Source: CAZGCA01 sp964524145
Lineage (GTDB): Bacteria; Hydrogenedentota; CAZGCA01
DNA: 55,138 nucleotides
Direction of reading: 5' to 3'
Assembly (NCBI GenBank): GCA_964524145.1
Contig: CAZGCA010000035.1
Location: forward strand, 1-55,138
The stretch's first letter is position 1. Each line of letters opens with the position of its first letter. The notes beneath the pieces were generated by a model that had not been told where the DNA came from, searched no databases, and was given only the letters and a program-made list of their open reading frames with translations. The translations under genes were made by a program, and so were the position numbers. This document shows, in pieces, positions 1 to 9,198 of this stretch.

Positions 1-162
1 TCCATTCTATCTACGGGACTCGGTATGTGGGGGGTATGCACCTGATCCCAGGAATGAATTCCTGGGCTATTATCGACCGTCCCTATGGGACTGTTCAAGA
101 AAACCATCCGGGCGTCTCCCGGCTGCTGGAGTTCGTGCTCACTCAGCCATTTGCTGAACGAC
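1..162 (-). repeat. Interspersed palindromic repeat, left copy
   Basis: Read on the minus strand, this stretch matches the plus-strand sequence near the right end of the window (about 54914-55075) over roughly 160 bases, with scattered mismatches. Both copies contain the same series of small palindromes: a CCGGG...CCCGG hairpin, a GTCCC...GGGAC hairpin, and a ten-base-arm hairpin built on CCCAGGAAT/ATTCCTGGG (left copy near 47-66). There is no coding frame inside. The structure suggests a REP- or MITE-like non-autonomous element. It may be the reason an assembly stopped at both ends of this window. Confidence 0.75.
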
Positions 163-344
163 TAAGGATCGATTCCGGGGGTTGAAAATCATCTCGCAGG
201 TATAGTACTCTCCTAGTGCTCGCTGAGAGGGAGTCGGCCAGGCTTCGAGTGCACGCTCGAGGAAACGACTCAGGGCTTGTTTGAGGTATTCTGAGGACAG
301 AAACATGGGGCCAGACACCAAACCATTCTAGGGAGGGACCTGCT
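163..344 (+). other. Leader upstream of the first dockerin gene
   Basis: No gene is visible here. The stretch ends with a good ribosome binding site (GGGAGG about eight bases before the ATG at 345). A TTGAAA near 192 followed by weak -10-like matches could be a promoter, but none is convincing. Confidence 0.4.
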
Positions 345-3227
345 ATGCGTGCAAACCACCTTGTCACCGTTGGAATCATACTGGCAGCCTCTTGTCTTGC
401 GCCTTCGCTACACGCGGACGATTACTATGTCGATAATTCGTCTGGGGTAGACAACCCGGAAGGGGGCGATCAGACCCAGCCGTGGCAGACGATCAACTAC
501 GCGCTGGACCGCATCACCGGCACCGAACAGAACCCTCACCGCGTCCTCGTAGCCAAGGGGCAGTACGAGGAGACCGTTGTGTGCGATGCGTACGAGTCGA
601 TCTACGGCAACTACGATCACGACGGCGCCACCTGGACACGCGACCCGCAAGATCCCACCCCTTATGGCGAAACCACGATCAGCGCGAGCGACGCGGGCTC
701 GGTGATCGTCCCGGGCGAGGGGAGCACGGTCGACGGGTTCACACTCACCAACGGGTCGCGTGACTACGGCGGGGCCGTCTACTGCTGGGAAGTCAGCGCG
801 ACAATCTCGAACTGCAGAATCACCGAAAACGAGGCAACGGCTGCCGATGGAGGCTCGGCCGTCTATATCCGTGCAGGCGGAGTCGATATTGCAGTCGAGA
901 TTGACTCGAATATCATAGAACACAACACACACACGGCCATCTTCATCGACTCGGGAACCGTAACGCTCAGCGACAACATCATATCAGACACCAGCAACGG
1001 ACGTGGGATCTGTGCTGTAAACGAGTCGAGCTTGACTCTCAGCTCGAATGCGATTCAGCGAAACGCCATTGACGGCGTCTTGATCCAGGGCGGATCTGCC
1101 TCGTTCATGAACAACGTCATATCGGACACTATCGACGGCGACGGCGTGGACGCTGCTGGTGAGACGGCATTGACTCTGTCAGGTGACCGGCTTCTGCGCA
1201 ACGCGGAACGAGGGATAGTGACACGTGGCGGAACCTTGGTCGCTTCCTCATGCACCATGGCCGACAACGAATCGACCGGAGTCGTGGTCGGTTCAATTGC
1301 CACAATCGAGGATTGTCTGATTTGCGGCAATGGCGGAGCTTGGTCCGGGGTCTCAGGCGCAAAGAGTGCGGGCGTCTACATTTGGGGCGAGACAGCAACG
1401 ATCCGGCGCAGCACGATCTGCCACAACTACTACACGTATTTCTACCCATGGGAGGAGAACGCCGGGGGTATTAAGACATACGCCAATAACGTGTTCTCTG
1501 TCTACGACTCGTTCATTGTGGCAAACGACAACGCAGCCGGTGTTGCCTGCCACTTCGACAGCAACACCGCGACGATGAAGAACAACTTCTTCGTCGGCGG
1601 CGGACGCATCATCCTACTTGGCACGGAGGTAGCCTCGGTCAACAACAGTGTTCTTCACAACAACAACGGATATGAGGCATCCAGCGGGACGAATGCCGTA
1701 ACGATGGTCAACGATCTCCTCTGGGGCAACGGCGACGACCTCACCGTTGCGGCGATCGCAGAACAGACGATAACGCACTGCAATATCGAAGACGGCGATC
1801 TTAACGGGCTCAATGGGAACATCTCCGTAAACCCGGACTTTCTCGGCGAGCGAGGCTCGGGAACCATCGCCGAACTTCAGTATGACACCGACAACTGCCG
1901 GACTACCATTACCGACTCGGTCGGCGGCTACGCCTCGGACTCATTGGTACGGACATTTCTCTGGGTCAACGACACTGCGTTCTGCGTTGAATCCAACACA
2001 GAGGAAACGATTATCGTTTACGGCGACATGCGGCAGGTGGCCACGCCCGGAAACGATTACACAGTGGTCGATTACCGGCTGGACCCGTCGTCACTGTGCG
2101 TCGACGCCGGCACGGAAACCTACGACATTGTTCCTGACCACGATTTCGAGGGGGATCCCCGCCCCTGGCCCGAGCCCGGCGGGCTGGTGGACATCGGGGC
2201 GGACGAATACGCCCGTCTGCCTCTGTTCGCTAATCTCGCGGTGAGCCCCGACCCCGCCAACAGCACGGCCGTGTTGACCATAACCTTCGACGCGAGCGAG
2301 CCGCTTCTCGAAGATCCGACCGTGATAATCTGTGGGAACCCTGCCGGCAAGGAGAGCCAGGACGGGCTTCACTACACGTACACCTACCAGATCAGCGGCA
2401 CCGAACCCGAGGGCACGTGCCCCGTTCTGGCGAGCGGCGCTGATCTCTCCGGCACCCCCGGAAGTATCCAGGGAACGGTGGTGTTTGACTTCACCGCGCC
2501 AGACGCGCCCGTCATTACGACCGGGGGCGGCGCGGACTTTCTGCAAGGCATCACCAGGACCGTCAACCTCGAGGGCACGTGCGCAGCGGGCACCGATGCC
2601 ATCAGAGTCAACGGATCAACCAGCGGGGTGACGTTTGCTCCCGGCAACACGACATGGTTTTACACTGCTACCGGGAGCGAGGGCCCCAATCTTTACGTCG
2701 TCACCGCCGTTGACGTGGCGTCGAACCAGTCGAACCCGAGCTCGATCACCGTTACGATAGATACCGTGCCGCCCGCGCCACCCGTCATCACCACGAACGG
2801 CGGCGAGGATTTCGCTACGGAGATCACGCCGGTTCTAGTCGAAGGCACGTGCGGCGCAGATGTGGCCGAGATGCGGCTCAACGGCGAGGCCGTTGCCTAC
2901 ACGCCGGGAGAGACCGCGTGGCAGGTCGATGTCGAGTTGCTTCCACTGGCCAACCTCCTGAGCTTCACCGCGGCCGACGCGGCGGGCAACGAAAGCGGTC
3001 CGGCTGTCATCAGCATCACCCTTGAAGGCGTGGTGCCTGGCGACCTCAACGGTGACGGTCTCGTCAACGCGATCGACGTGCAGCACACAATCAACCAGGC
3101 GTTGGGAATACCTAAACCCGCAGGAATAGCCAAAGCTGACATCAACAGCGACGGCCTCATCAACGCGATTGACGTCCAACTGATCATCAACGCCGCGCTC
3201 GGGATCGACATATCCGGATTCCTCTGA
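345..3227 (+). CDS. Secreted right-handed beta-helix protein with C-terminal dockerin
   Basis: The protein has 960 residues. A signal peptide (about 1-24, cleavage after SLHA) is followed by a DUF1565-type start (DDYYVDNSSGVDNP...) and a long right-handed parallel beta-helix (about 110-560) made of short repeats rich in Asn, Ser and Thr. Several Ig-like modules follow (about 630-890), two opened by the motif APVITT or PPVITT. A type I dockerin sits at the end (about 897-960), with two calcium loops, DLNGDGLVNAID and DINSDGLINAID. Beta-helix domains of this kind often bind or cleave polysaccharides, but no catalytic residues can be assigned. The dockerin implies docking to a cohesin partner not seen here. 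The start is set by a GGGAGG site. The neighbouring gene at 3440 is a paralog. Secretion and surface location are inferred. Confidence 0.85.
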   Translation: MRANHLVTVGIILAASCLAPSLHADDYYVDNSSGVDNPEGGDQTQPWQTINYALDRITGTEQNPHRVLVAKGQYEETVVCDAYESIYGNYDHDGATWTRDPQDPTPYGETTISASDAGSVIVPGEGSTVDGFTLTNGSRDYGGAVYCWEVSATISNCRITENEATAADGGSAVYIRAGGVDIAVEIDSNIIEHNTHTAIFIDSGTVTLSDNIISDTSNGRGICAVNESSLTLSSNAIQRNAIDGVLIQGGSASFMNNVISDTIDGDGVDAAGETALTLSGDRLLRNAERGIVTRGGTLVASSCTMADNESTGVVVGSIATIEDCLICGNGGAWSGVSGAKSAGVYIWGETATIRRSTICHNYYTYFYPWEENAGGIKTYANNVFSVYDSFIVANDNAAGVACHFDSNTATMKNNFFVGGGRIILLGTEVASVNNSVLHNNNGYEASSGTNAVTMVNDLLWGNGDDLTVAAIAEQTITHCNIEDGDLNGLNGNISVNPDFLGERGSGTIAELQYDTDNCRTTITDSVGGYASDSLVRTFLWVNDTAFCVESNTEETIIVYGDMRQVATPGNDYTVVDYRLDPSSLCVDAGTETYDIVPDHDFEGDPRPWPEPGGLVDIGADEYARLPLFANLAVSPDPANSTAVLTITFDASEPLLEDPTVIICGNPAGKESQDGLHYTYTYQISGTEPEGTCPVLASGADLSGTPGSIQGTVVFDFTAPDAPVITTGGGADFLQGITRTVNLEGTCAAGTDAIRVNGSTSGVTFAPGNTTWFYTATGSEGPNLYVVTAVDVASNQSNPSSITVTIDTVPPAPPVITTNGGEDFATEITPVLVEGTCGADVAEMRLNGEAVAYTPGETAWQVDVELLPLANLLSFTAADAAGNESGPAVISITLEGVVPGDLNGDGLVNAIDVQHTINQALGIPKPAGIAKADINSDGLINAIDVQLIINAALGIDISGFL

Positions 3228-3314
3228 GTGCAGCGTGGCCTTGTGCCTTCACTTGGTCAGCAGCCTCCCGGCGCGGGACAAGACTCACGCCGCTTCGCGC
3301 CTCCATTCCAAGGG

Positions 3315-3344
3315 TTGACAGTCTCACCGTGGACATGCTATGTT
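3315..3344 (+). promoter_or_regulatory. Sigma-70-type promoter for the second dockerin gene
   Basis: TTGACA at 3315-3320, an 18-base spacer ending in TGC, then TATGTT at 3339-3344. It lies in the 212-base gap between the two paralogs, about 95 bases before the ATG, so the second gene can be expressed independently of the first. Confidence 0.6.
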
Positions 3345-3439
3345 GACGGCGCTCGAAGAAGCCAGGCCAGCGTTTCTTGGGGCTCGGGCATGAGGGATGA
3401 GGGATAACGCAACGCTTTCCCAACAAGGAGGAATCTGCA

Positions 3440-6400
3440 ATGCGCACTTGCCAACTTGCAGTTTTGGGAGCCGTTCTGGCAGGCTTTTGTCTCACGCCGT
3501 CTCTGTACGCCGCCGACTACTACGTCGACGCGACGTCGGGGGACGACGCTCCCGGACGGGGGAGCCACGACCAACCGTGGAAGACCGTCAACTATGCTCT
3601 GGACCATATTAACGGCAGCGAGCAAGAGTCGCACAAGGTTCTCGTCGCCGAAGGGACATATGTCGAGAACGTTGTCTGCGATGCGTACGAATCGGTATAC
3701 GGAGGCTACGAACCCACCTCATGGAGCAGGGACCCGGATACCCACGAGACCACGATCGACGGCAACAGTGACGGGTCGGTAGTCGTGCTGGGCGAAGCAG
3801 GCACGGTCGACGGGTGCACACTCACTAACGGATCGCGCGATTACGGCGGTGGCGTCTATTGTCGGCAGGTCAACGCCTCCATCTTAAATTGCAGAATCAC
3901 AGAGAACGAGGCAACGGCTAACCACGGAGGCTCTGCCATCTATATTTACGGCGGCACAGTGCAAATCGCGGGCGCTATCATCGAGCAAAACACGAACACG
4001 GCCATTCTTATTGACTCTGGAACCGCAATGATCGGCGACAGTGTCATATCAGACACCATCAACGGACGCGGCGTCTATGCCACGAGCTTGACGAGCCTCA
4101 CTCTTTCATCCAACACAATCCAGCGAAATACGGGTGCCGGTGTTTACATCGACTCCGGAACCGCCACGTTCGAAAACAATGTTATTTCAGAGACCGCCAG
4201 CGGCCACGGCATACATGCAATAAACGCGGTAACGTTGGAGCTATCGAACGATCGGATCCTGCGCAACGCTCAATTGGGTGTTTTGATGCAAGGAGGAACT
4301 CTGACGGGCACCTCGTGCATCGTCGGACACAATCAAAACGGCGGTTTGTTGCTTTCATCGGTCACCAACTCCGTCTTGGAGGATTCACTGATCTCCAGTA
4401 ACCAGACTCCCACAGGCTATATGATTGGAGGAGGACGTTACGCAGGCGCGATCAAGTGTTCAGGAAACATCGCTATCAGGCGAACCGTGTTGTGCCAAAA
4501 CTGGTATGGAGACACAATGTATTTTACTGCGGGCGGCATTCATGTATCCGGGAACTGCTCGGTCGTTGATTCAATCATTGTAGATAACAATAGCTCGCGG
4601 GACATCAGTTGCTCTTTTGGCTCGGACACGACGTTCACGAACAACTTCATCGTTGGCGGCGGCAAGATCATCTTGCGGGGAACGTCCATAACATCTGTCA
4701 ATAACAGCGTGCTGTTCAACAATAGCGGGTACGAGTCCACCACCCCTTCTGCTGCCATCACCATGATAAACGATCTCCTTTGGGGCAACGGGGACGACCT
4801 CAATCTGCCGGTGATTGAAGAGCAGGCCATTTCCCACTGCAATATTGAAGACGGTGATCTTAACGGCATCAATGGCAACATCTCGGTGAATCCCGACTTT
4901 CTCGGCGAGATAGGGTCGGGAACCATGGCCGAACTTGTGTATAACCCCGACAACTGCCGAACAACGATCACCGACTCGATCGGCGGATACATCGCGGGTG
5001 CGTTGGCACGAACATTCCTCTGGATCAACGACACTGCGTTCTATGTGGAATCCAACACTGAGACTGATATCACCGTATACGGCGATGTGACTGCAGTGGC
5101 ATCGCAGCAGGACGTCTATGTCGTCGAGGACTATCACTTGCATCCGCTATCCATGTGTGTGGACGCAGGTATGCTTACAGATGACGTTCCGGACCACGAT
5201 TTTGAGGATGACCCTCGGCCGTCGTTCGGCAACACTGCGAATGAGGTTGACATGGGCGCAGATGAATATGTGCCGTCACCACTGTTCTTGGATCTCGATA
5301 TAAGCCCGGACCCGGCCAACCAGGCGAGCCTGTTGACTGTCACCTTCACCGCGACGGAGACTCTTGTAAGCGATCCGATGGTGACGGTGGGAGGTAATCC
5401 TGCCATAAAACAGGATCAGGTCGGCCTGTCTTACACGTGCAGCTACCAGGTTTCCGGTGCCGACATCGAAGGCGAGAACCTGGTTTCTGTGACGGGCGAG
5501 GCCGTCTCGGGGATGCTGGGCGGTCTAACGGGCACTGTGCTATTCGACTTCACTCCACCCGACGCACCGGTTATCACCACCAACGACGGTGCGGATTTCA
5601 CCATCGGCATTACACCCTTCACCTTTGCGGGTACCTGCGGCTCGGACGCGGCTGACATGAAGCTCAATGATACGAGTTTCGGGCACACGTCAGGAGATAC
5701 AACATGGCAGAATGACGTCACGTTATCTGCTGGAACAAACCCGTTGAGCTTTACCGCCGTCGATGTCGCTTTTAACGAGAGCGATCCGGCGCTCATAGTC
5801 GTAACCCATGACCCCGCTCACGACTGGGACGGCGACGGGCTCCCGGATGCTGAGGAAGGGACCGGCGACTGGGACGATGATGGAATCCCGGACTACCTCG
5901 ACCCGGATCTCCCCGTCGGCTTTTCTCAGGACGAATACACGTTCGCCGTGGAGCGGGACTATAACCAGGCCCGTATCGTCACAATCGTCAACAACGATGC
6001 TGAAGCACATGACGTGTGGGTCGAGCTGACGGAGGAACCTCCCGCGGATCTCGCGCTCGGTTTCACAGGCCAGGGCAGTGAAGATACGGGATTCGTGTCT
6101 CTGAGTCCGGGAGCCGGTCTCGAGGTGCGGTTGATGGTCCATGCCCAGGACGCCACTCTTCATACCTACCATTTTACCGCCCGGTTGCATGCAATGATCG
6201 GCGCTACGGAACTGGCCATTTCAACCGAGATCGAAATCCAGATCAACGAGCCGTACATCTCATTCACTTTTGCGGAAGTCGCTGCTGAGGACCACACGCA
6301 AATTGAGACCTTGCGAGTCAACAACTTCGGTGATACGCTGACCGATCTGCGGATCCACGCGGGCGACAACCTGAATGACCTGCTGGTATTCCAGCCGAAT

Positions 6401-7849
6401 GTGGAGCACGGACTGGTGCCTGCGGGAGACAGTCTTTCTGTCGACGCTATTCCAGACCTCAGACTCTTGCTCGACGACCCGACCCATCCATCCGCCGGCT
6501 ATGTCTATGCTAGTGCAGCCGGCGTTACGGAAGAACTGTACCTCGACTTTGGCTGTCTTGAGGGAGATTCGATGTACACGGGCACCCTGTACAACCAGAT
6601 GATTCGCGCCCGCATGCACGATTGGTATTGCACCAACAAACCCGCATTCGAATCCTACTTCAATCTTCCTTCCGGCTTTTCAGTGGAGAACATCCAGAAG
6701 GCGAACCTTGCGGTGTACTTCGAACTCCGCTCAGGTTGGGTGCATCGACCGCACAGTCTCAGGTTGCTTATCAATGGTTATGAAATCGCGAGTCTGGTCG
6801 ACATCATTCCAGATGGCCGGTTTGAGTTTGAGGTCCCTGTCGATGATCCTGTGACCGGTGACCCATGGTCGCCATTTATCCTGCCACTTCGAGGAGTTGC
6901 CCGGAATACAGTACGGCTCGAGATGATCGGGGCAAATCCTGGTCATTACGTTGTAGCCACGGATTTCCTTGTTACTATCGCCATAGATGAGGTCAGCCTT
7001 ACAGTCTGTGCCGAGAGTCAGGAAGCCGCCAGCGAGTATGTAAATAACCACGGCTATTTCCAGCCTCAACCGCCTTCCTGGTTTATCGACGAGATCGAGG
7101 TCCGTGATTCCGCGGATGAACTTATTGAGGACTGCGGAGCTGTTCAACTCGGTGCAGAGTATACATTTCACGTGACCACGGAAGATACTTCTCAGGAGCT
7201 GTACCTCGTTGCTCGGCCGGATAACGGGGACCCGGCGTTCCTGCTGGACTGGGTTTCTCCTGGCCATTATAGTGGGGCGTGGATCCCTCAGAATCCTTCG
7301 ATTCACGAGGATGGCCGTTGCATTGTCCACTTCTTTGCTGGAGTCTGCCACAACGGTACGGCAACCGCGTGTGTGACGCTCAGCACCGGTCCGCTGACAC
7401 CGGATTTCGAAGCCGATCCTGTCGAAGGTCCCCCACCGCTTTGGGTGCAGTTCACCGACTTGACCCTAAACGGTCCGCCAACCGAATGGCTCTGGGACTT
7501 TGGCGATGGCGCCCATTCGACCGAGCAGAACCCGATGCACTGCTACGAGAATGAAGCGGAGTACACGGTGTCGCTGACCGTCAATGATGGTAGTGGGCCG
7601 GCGACGACAACCCGCATCGGTTACATCGTTGTGCGAGTCCCCGTTCCTCCCCGTCCGTTGGGTGATCTCGACGATGACGGTCTCGTCAACGCGATCGACG
7701 TGCAGCACACGATCAACCAGGCGTTGGGAATACCGAAACCCGAGGGAATAGCCAAAGCCGACATCAACAGCGACGGCCTCATCAACGCGATTGACGTCCA
7801 ACTGATCATCAACGCCGCGCTCGGCATCGACATCTCCGGGTTCCTCTGA
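3440..7849 (+). CDS. Large secreted beta-helix, PKD and dockerin protein
   Basis: The protein has 1469 residues and is a longer paralog of the product of 345-3227. In order: signal peptide (1-24, cleavage near SLYA/AD), DUF1565-like start, beta-helix (about 110-560), Ig-like modules, an Asp-rich thrombospondin-3-like calcium segment (about 793-825, DWDGDGLPD and DWDDDGIPD), a beta-rich middle region I do not recognise (about 830-1310), a PKD domain (about 1317-1398, with WLWDFGDG), and a type I dockerin (about 1405-1469). Its first calcium loop is DLDDDGLVNAID. The ribosome binding site AAGGAGGAA fixes the start. Domain order suits an extracellular adhesive or substrate-binding protein. No catalytic site is apparent. 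Confidence 0.85.
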   Translation: MRTCQLAVLGAVLAGFCLTPSLYAADYYVDATSGDDAPGRGSHDQPWKTVNYALDHINGSEQESHKVLVAEGTYVENVVCDAYESVYGGYEPTSWSRDPDTHETTIDGNSDGSVVVLGEAGTVDGCTLTNGSRDYGGGVYCRQVNASILNCRITENEATANHGGSAIYIYGGTVQIAGAIIEQNTNTAILIDSGTAMIGDSVISDTINGRGVYATSLTSLTLSSNTIQRNTGAGVYIDSGTATFENNVISETASGHGIHAINAVTLELSNDRILRNAQLGVLMQGGTLTGTSCIVGHNQNGGLLLSSVTNSVLEDSLISSNQTPTGYMIGGGRYAGAIKCSGNIAIRRTVLCQNWYGDTMYFTAGGIHVSGNCSVVDSIIVDNNSSRDISCSFGSDTTFTNNFIVGGGKIILRGTSITSVNNSVLFNNSGYESTTPSAAITMINDLLWGNGDDLNLPVIEEQAISHCNIEDGDLNGINGNISVNPDFLGEIGSGTMAELVYNPDNCRTTITDSIGGYIAGALARTFLWINDTAFYVESNTETDITVYGDVTAVASQQDVYVVEDYHLHPLSMCVDAGMLTDDVPDHDFEDDPRPSFGNTANEVDMGADEYVPSPLFLDLDISPDPANQASLLTVTFTATETLVSDPMVTVGGNPAIKQDQVGLSYTCSYQVSGADIEGENLVSVTGEAVSGMLGGLTGTVLFDFTPPDAPVITTNDGADFTIGITPFTFAGTCGSDAADMKLNDTSFGHTSGDTTWQNDVTLSAGTNPLSFTAVDVAFNESDPALIVVTHDPAHDWDGDGLPDAEEGTGDWDDDGIPDYLDPDLPVGFSQDEYTFAVERDYNQARIVTIVNNDAEAHDVWVELTEEPPADLALGFTGQGSEDTGFVSLSPGAGLEVRLMVHAQDATLHTYHFTARLHAMIGATELAISTEIEIQINEPYISFTFAEVAAEDHTQIETLRVNNFGDTLTDLRIHAGDNLNDLLVFQPNVEHGLVPAGDSLSVDAIPDLRLLLDDPTHPSAGYVYASAAGVTEELYLDFGCLEGDSMYTGTLYNQMIRARMHDWYCTNKPAFESYFNLPSGFSVENIQKANLAVYFELRSGWVHRPHSLRLLINGYEIASLVDIIPDGRFEFEVPVDDPVTGDPWSPFILPLRGVARNTVRLEMIGANPGHYVVATDFLVTIAIDEVSLTVCAESQEAASEYVNNHGYFQPQPPSWFIDEIEVRDSADELIEDCGAVQLGAEYTFHVTTEDTSQELYLVARPDNGDPAFLLDWVSPGHYSGAWIPQNPSIHEDGRCIVHFFAGVCHNGTATACVTLSTGPLTPDFEADPVEGPPPLWVQFTDLTLNGPPTEWLWDFGDGAHSTEQNPMHCYENEAEYTVSLTVNDGSGPATTTRIGYIVVRVPVPPRPLGDLDDDGLVNAIDVQHTINQALGIPKPEGIAKADINSDGLINAIDVQLIINAALGIDISGFL

Positions 7850-7926
7850 GAGCAACGGGTCGCCGCTGAGGTTCAGAATGCCGCCAATGCATGTTGCGGT
7901 CTCGGTATTGATTCGTGAAGACGCTA

Positions 7927-9018
7927 CTACTTGCGGTTGTCGGAACGCGGCTCAATTATAACTTTGAACGCGCGGTTCTCCTCCTTGTGCAACGCGACGT
8001 CGAAGGCGCGTTCGACGTGATCGAGTGGGAAACGGTGGGTTATCCAGGGTTTGAGATCGACCGACCCGGATGCCACTAACTTCAGCGCCTCGGGGTACTC
8101 TTCGGGCAGGAAGTTGCACGAGCTGCGCACACGGCGCTCGCCCCCGAGCTCCGTCCCCTTGAACCGGAACTCGGCGGGATGTATCGCCAGGTTGACAAGC
8201 GTTCCGGATTCCGCGAGCAGCGACAGTGCGTTGCGAAAGCTCGACTCGGTACCGACAGTATCGAAGACAGCGTTGCATCCCGTTCCGCCGGTGATCTCTT
8301 TCACAGCGTCCATGAGTGCCACGCCGGCGGGATCAAGTGTTACCGTCGCGCCGAGCCGGTCTGCAATAGACCTCGCGACGTCGTATGTGTCCACAGCGAT
8401 CAGACGGCTTGCACCGAGAACTCGTGCGGATTGCATGATCGCCGAACCCACCGGGCCGACCCCGAGCACGAGGACCGTCGCGCCGGGCTCTATCTCGGCA
8501 AGGCTCGCAGCGTGCAACCCTACTCCGGCAACGTCGAGCAGCGCCGCCTCCTCGCTCGACACATGCTCAGGCAACTCGTAGCAGTACTCTGCCCACGCCA
8601 CACACCGTTCCGCCATTGCGCCGGGATAGTATTCCCGTTCGCCCCAACCGGCCCCGTGCCCGATGTGGACGGTTGACCTGCACAGGTTGGGCTTTCCCGT
8701 CGTGCACAACCGGCATTCTCCACAGGTCTTGAAACACATCACCGCGACACGTGTGCCCACGAGCGTGTCAGGAGTCTCCGGGCCGGTTTCGACCACAGTG
8801 CCGGCAAACTCGTGGCCGAGCACGATGTTCGGCGGGTTCGCAAGTTGTTTCCCGAGCGTGTGCAGCGCCCACGGGTTTTCGCCGGCGAAGTAGCGCAGGT
8901 CGCTCCCACAAATGCCGCAGGCTTCCACTTGAACGGAGACCTGGCCCGGCCCCAGCTCGAACGGCGGTATGTCTTCCAACACAAGGTTGCCCGGCGATTT
9001 CAGTACTGCAGCAAGCAT
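7927..9018 (-). CDS. Zinc-dependent medium-chain alcohol/polyol dehydrogenase
   Basis: The protein has 363 residues, the normal length for the MDR superfamily. It oxidises a secondary alcohol or polyol with NAD(P). Visible features are the catalytic zinc ligands C37 (in CGICGSD) and H69-E70 (GHEFAG), the structural zinc cysteines C99, C102, C105 and C113, and the Rossmann motif GVGPVG at 186-191. The general pattern resembles sorbitol, threonine or idonate 5-dehydrogenases; the substrate cannot be decided. I chose the ATG at 9018 because GGAG lies eight bases upstream and the protein then starts MLAAVLKSPG, as is usual. A longer frame to 9072 lacks such a site. It is divergent from the GH42-like gene, with facing promoters between them, so joint regulation in sugar use is possible. 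Confidence 0.85.
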   Translation of the reverse strand: MLAAVLKSPGNLVLEDIPPFELGPGQVSVQVEACGICGSDLRYFAGENPWALHTLGKQLANPPNIVLGHEFAGTVVETGPETPDTLVGTRVAVMCFKTCGECRLCTTGKPNLCRSTVHIGHGAGWGEREYYPGAMAERCVAWAEYCYELPEHVSSEEAALLDVAGVGLHAASLAEIEPGATVLVLGVGPVGSAIMQSARVLGASRLIAVDTYDVARSIADRLGATVTLDPAGVALMDAVKEITGGTGCNAVFDTVGTESSFRNALSLLAESGTLVNLAIHPAEFRFKGTELGGERRVRSSCNFLPEEYPEALKLVASGSVDLKPWITHRFPLDHVERAFDVALHKEENRAFKVIIEPRSDNRK

Positions 9019-9070
9019 GCTGTATTCTCCGTTGTCAACGAGACCTTTGTTGCCGACTCCTTGACGATGC

Positions 9071-9099
9071 ATTATCGGCTACGCGAGCAGCGAAGTCAA
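9071..9099 (-). promoter_or_regulatory. Promoter for the alcohol dehydrogenase
   Basis: On the minus strand: TTGACT (9099-9094), 17-base spacer, GATAAT (9076-9071). Transcription would begin near 9064, giving a leader of about 46 bases before the ATG at 9018. This also supports the shorter start. Confidence 0.6.
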
Positions 9100-9120
9100 T
9101 CGGGGAACGGCATTCGCCTT

Positions 9121-9149
9121 TTGCGATATGCAACGGCGTGTGGTAGGAT
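9121..9149 (+). promoter_or_regulatory. Promoter for the GH42-like gene
   Basis: TTGCGA at 9121-9126, 17-base spacer ending in TGG (extended -10), TAGGAT at 9144-9149. It lies about 50 bases before the start at 9199 and diverges from the dehydrogenase promoter. Confidence 0.5.
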
Positions 9150-9198
9150 GATCTGAAAAGGAACTGCCCGGAAGGGCACAACATGGAGGAGTATCGAG

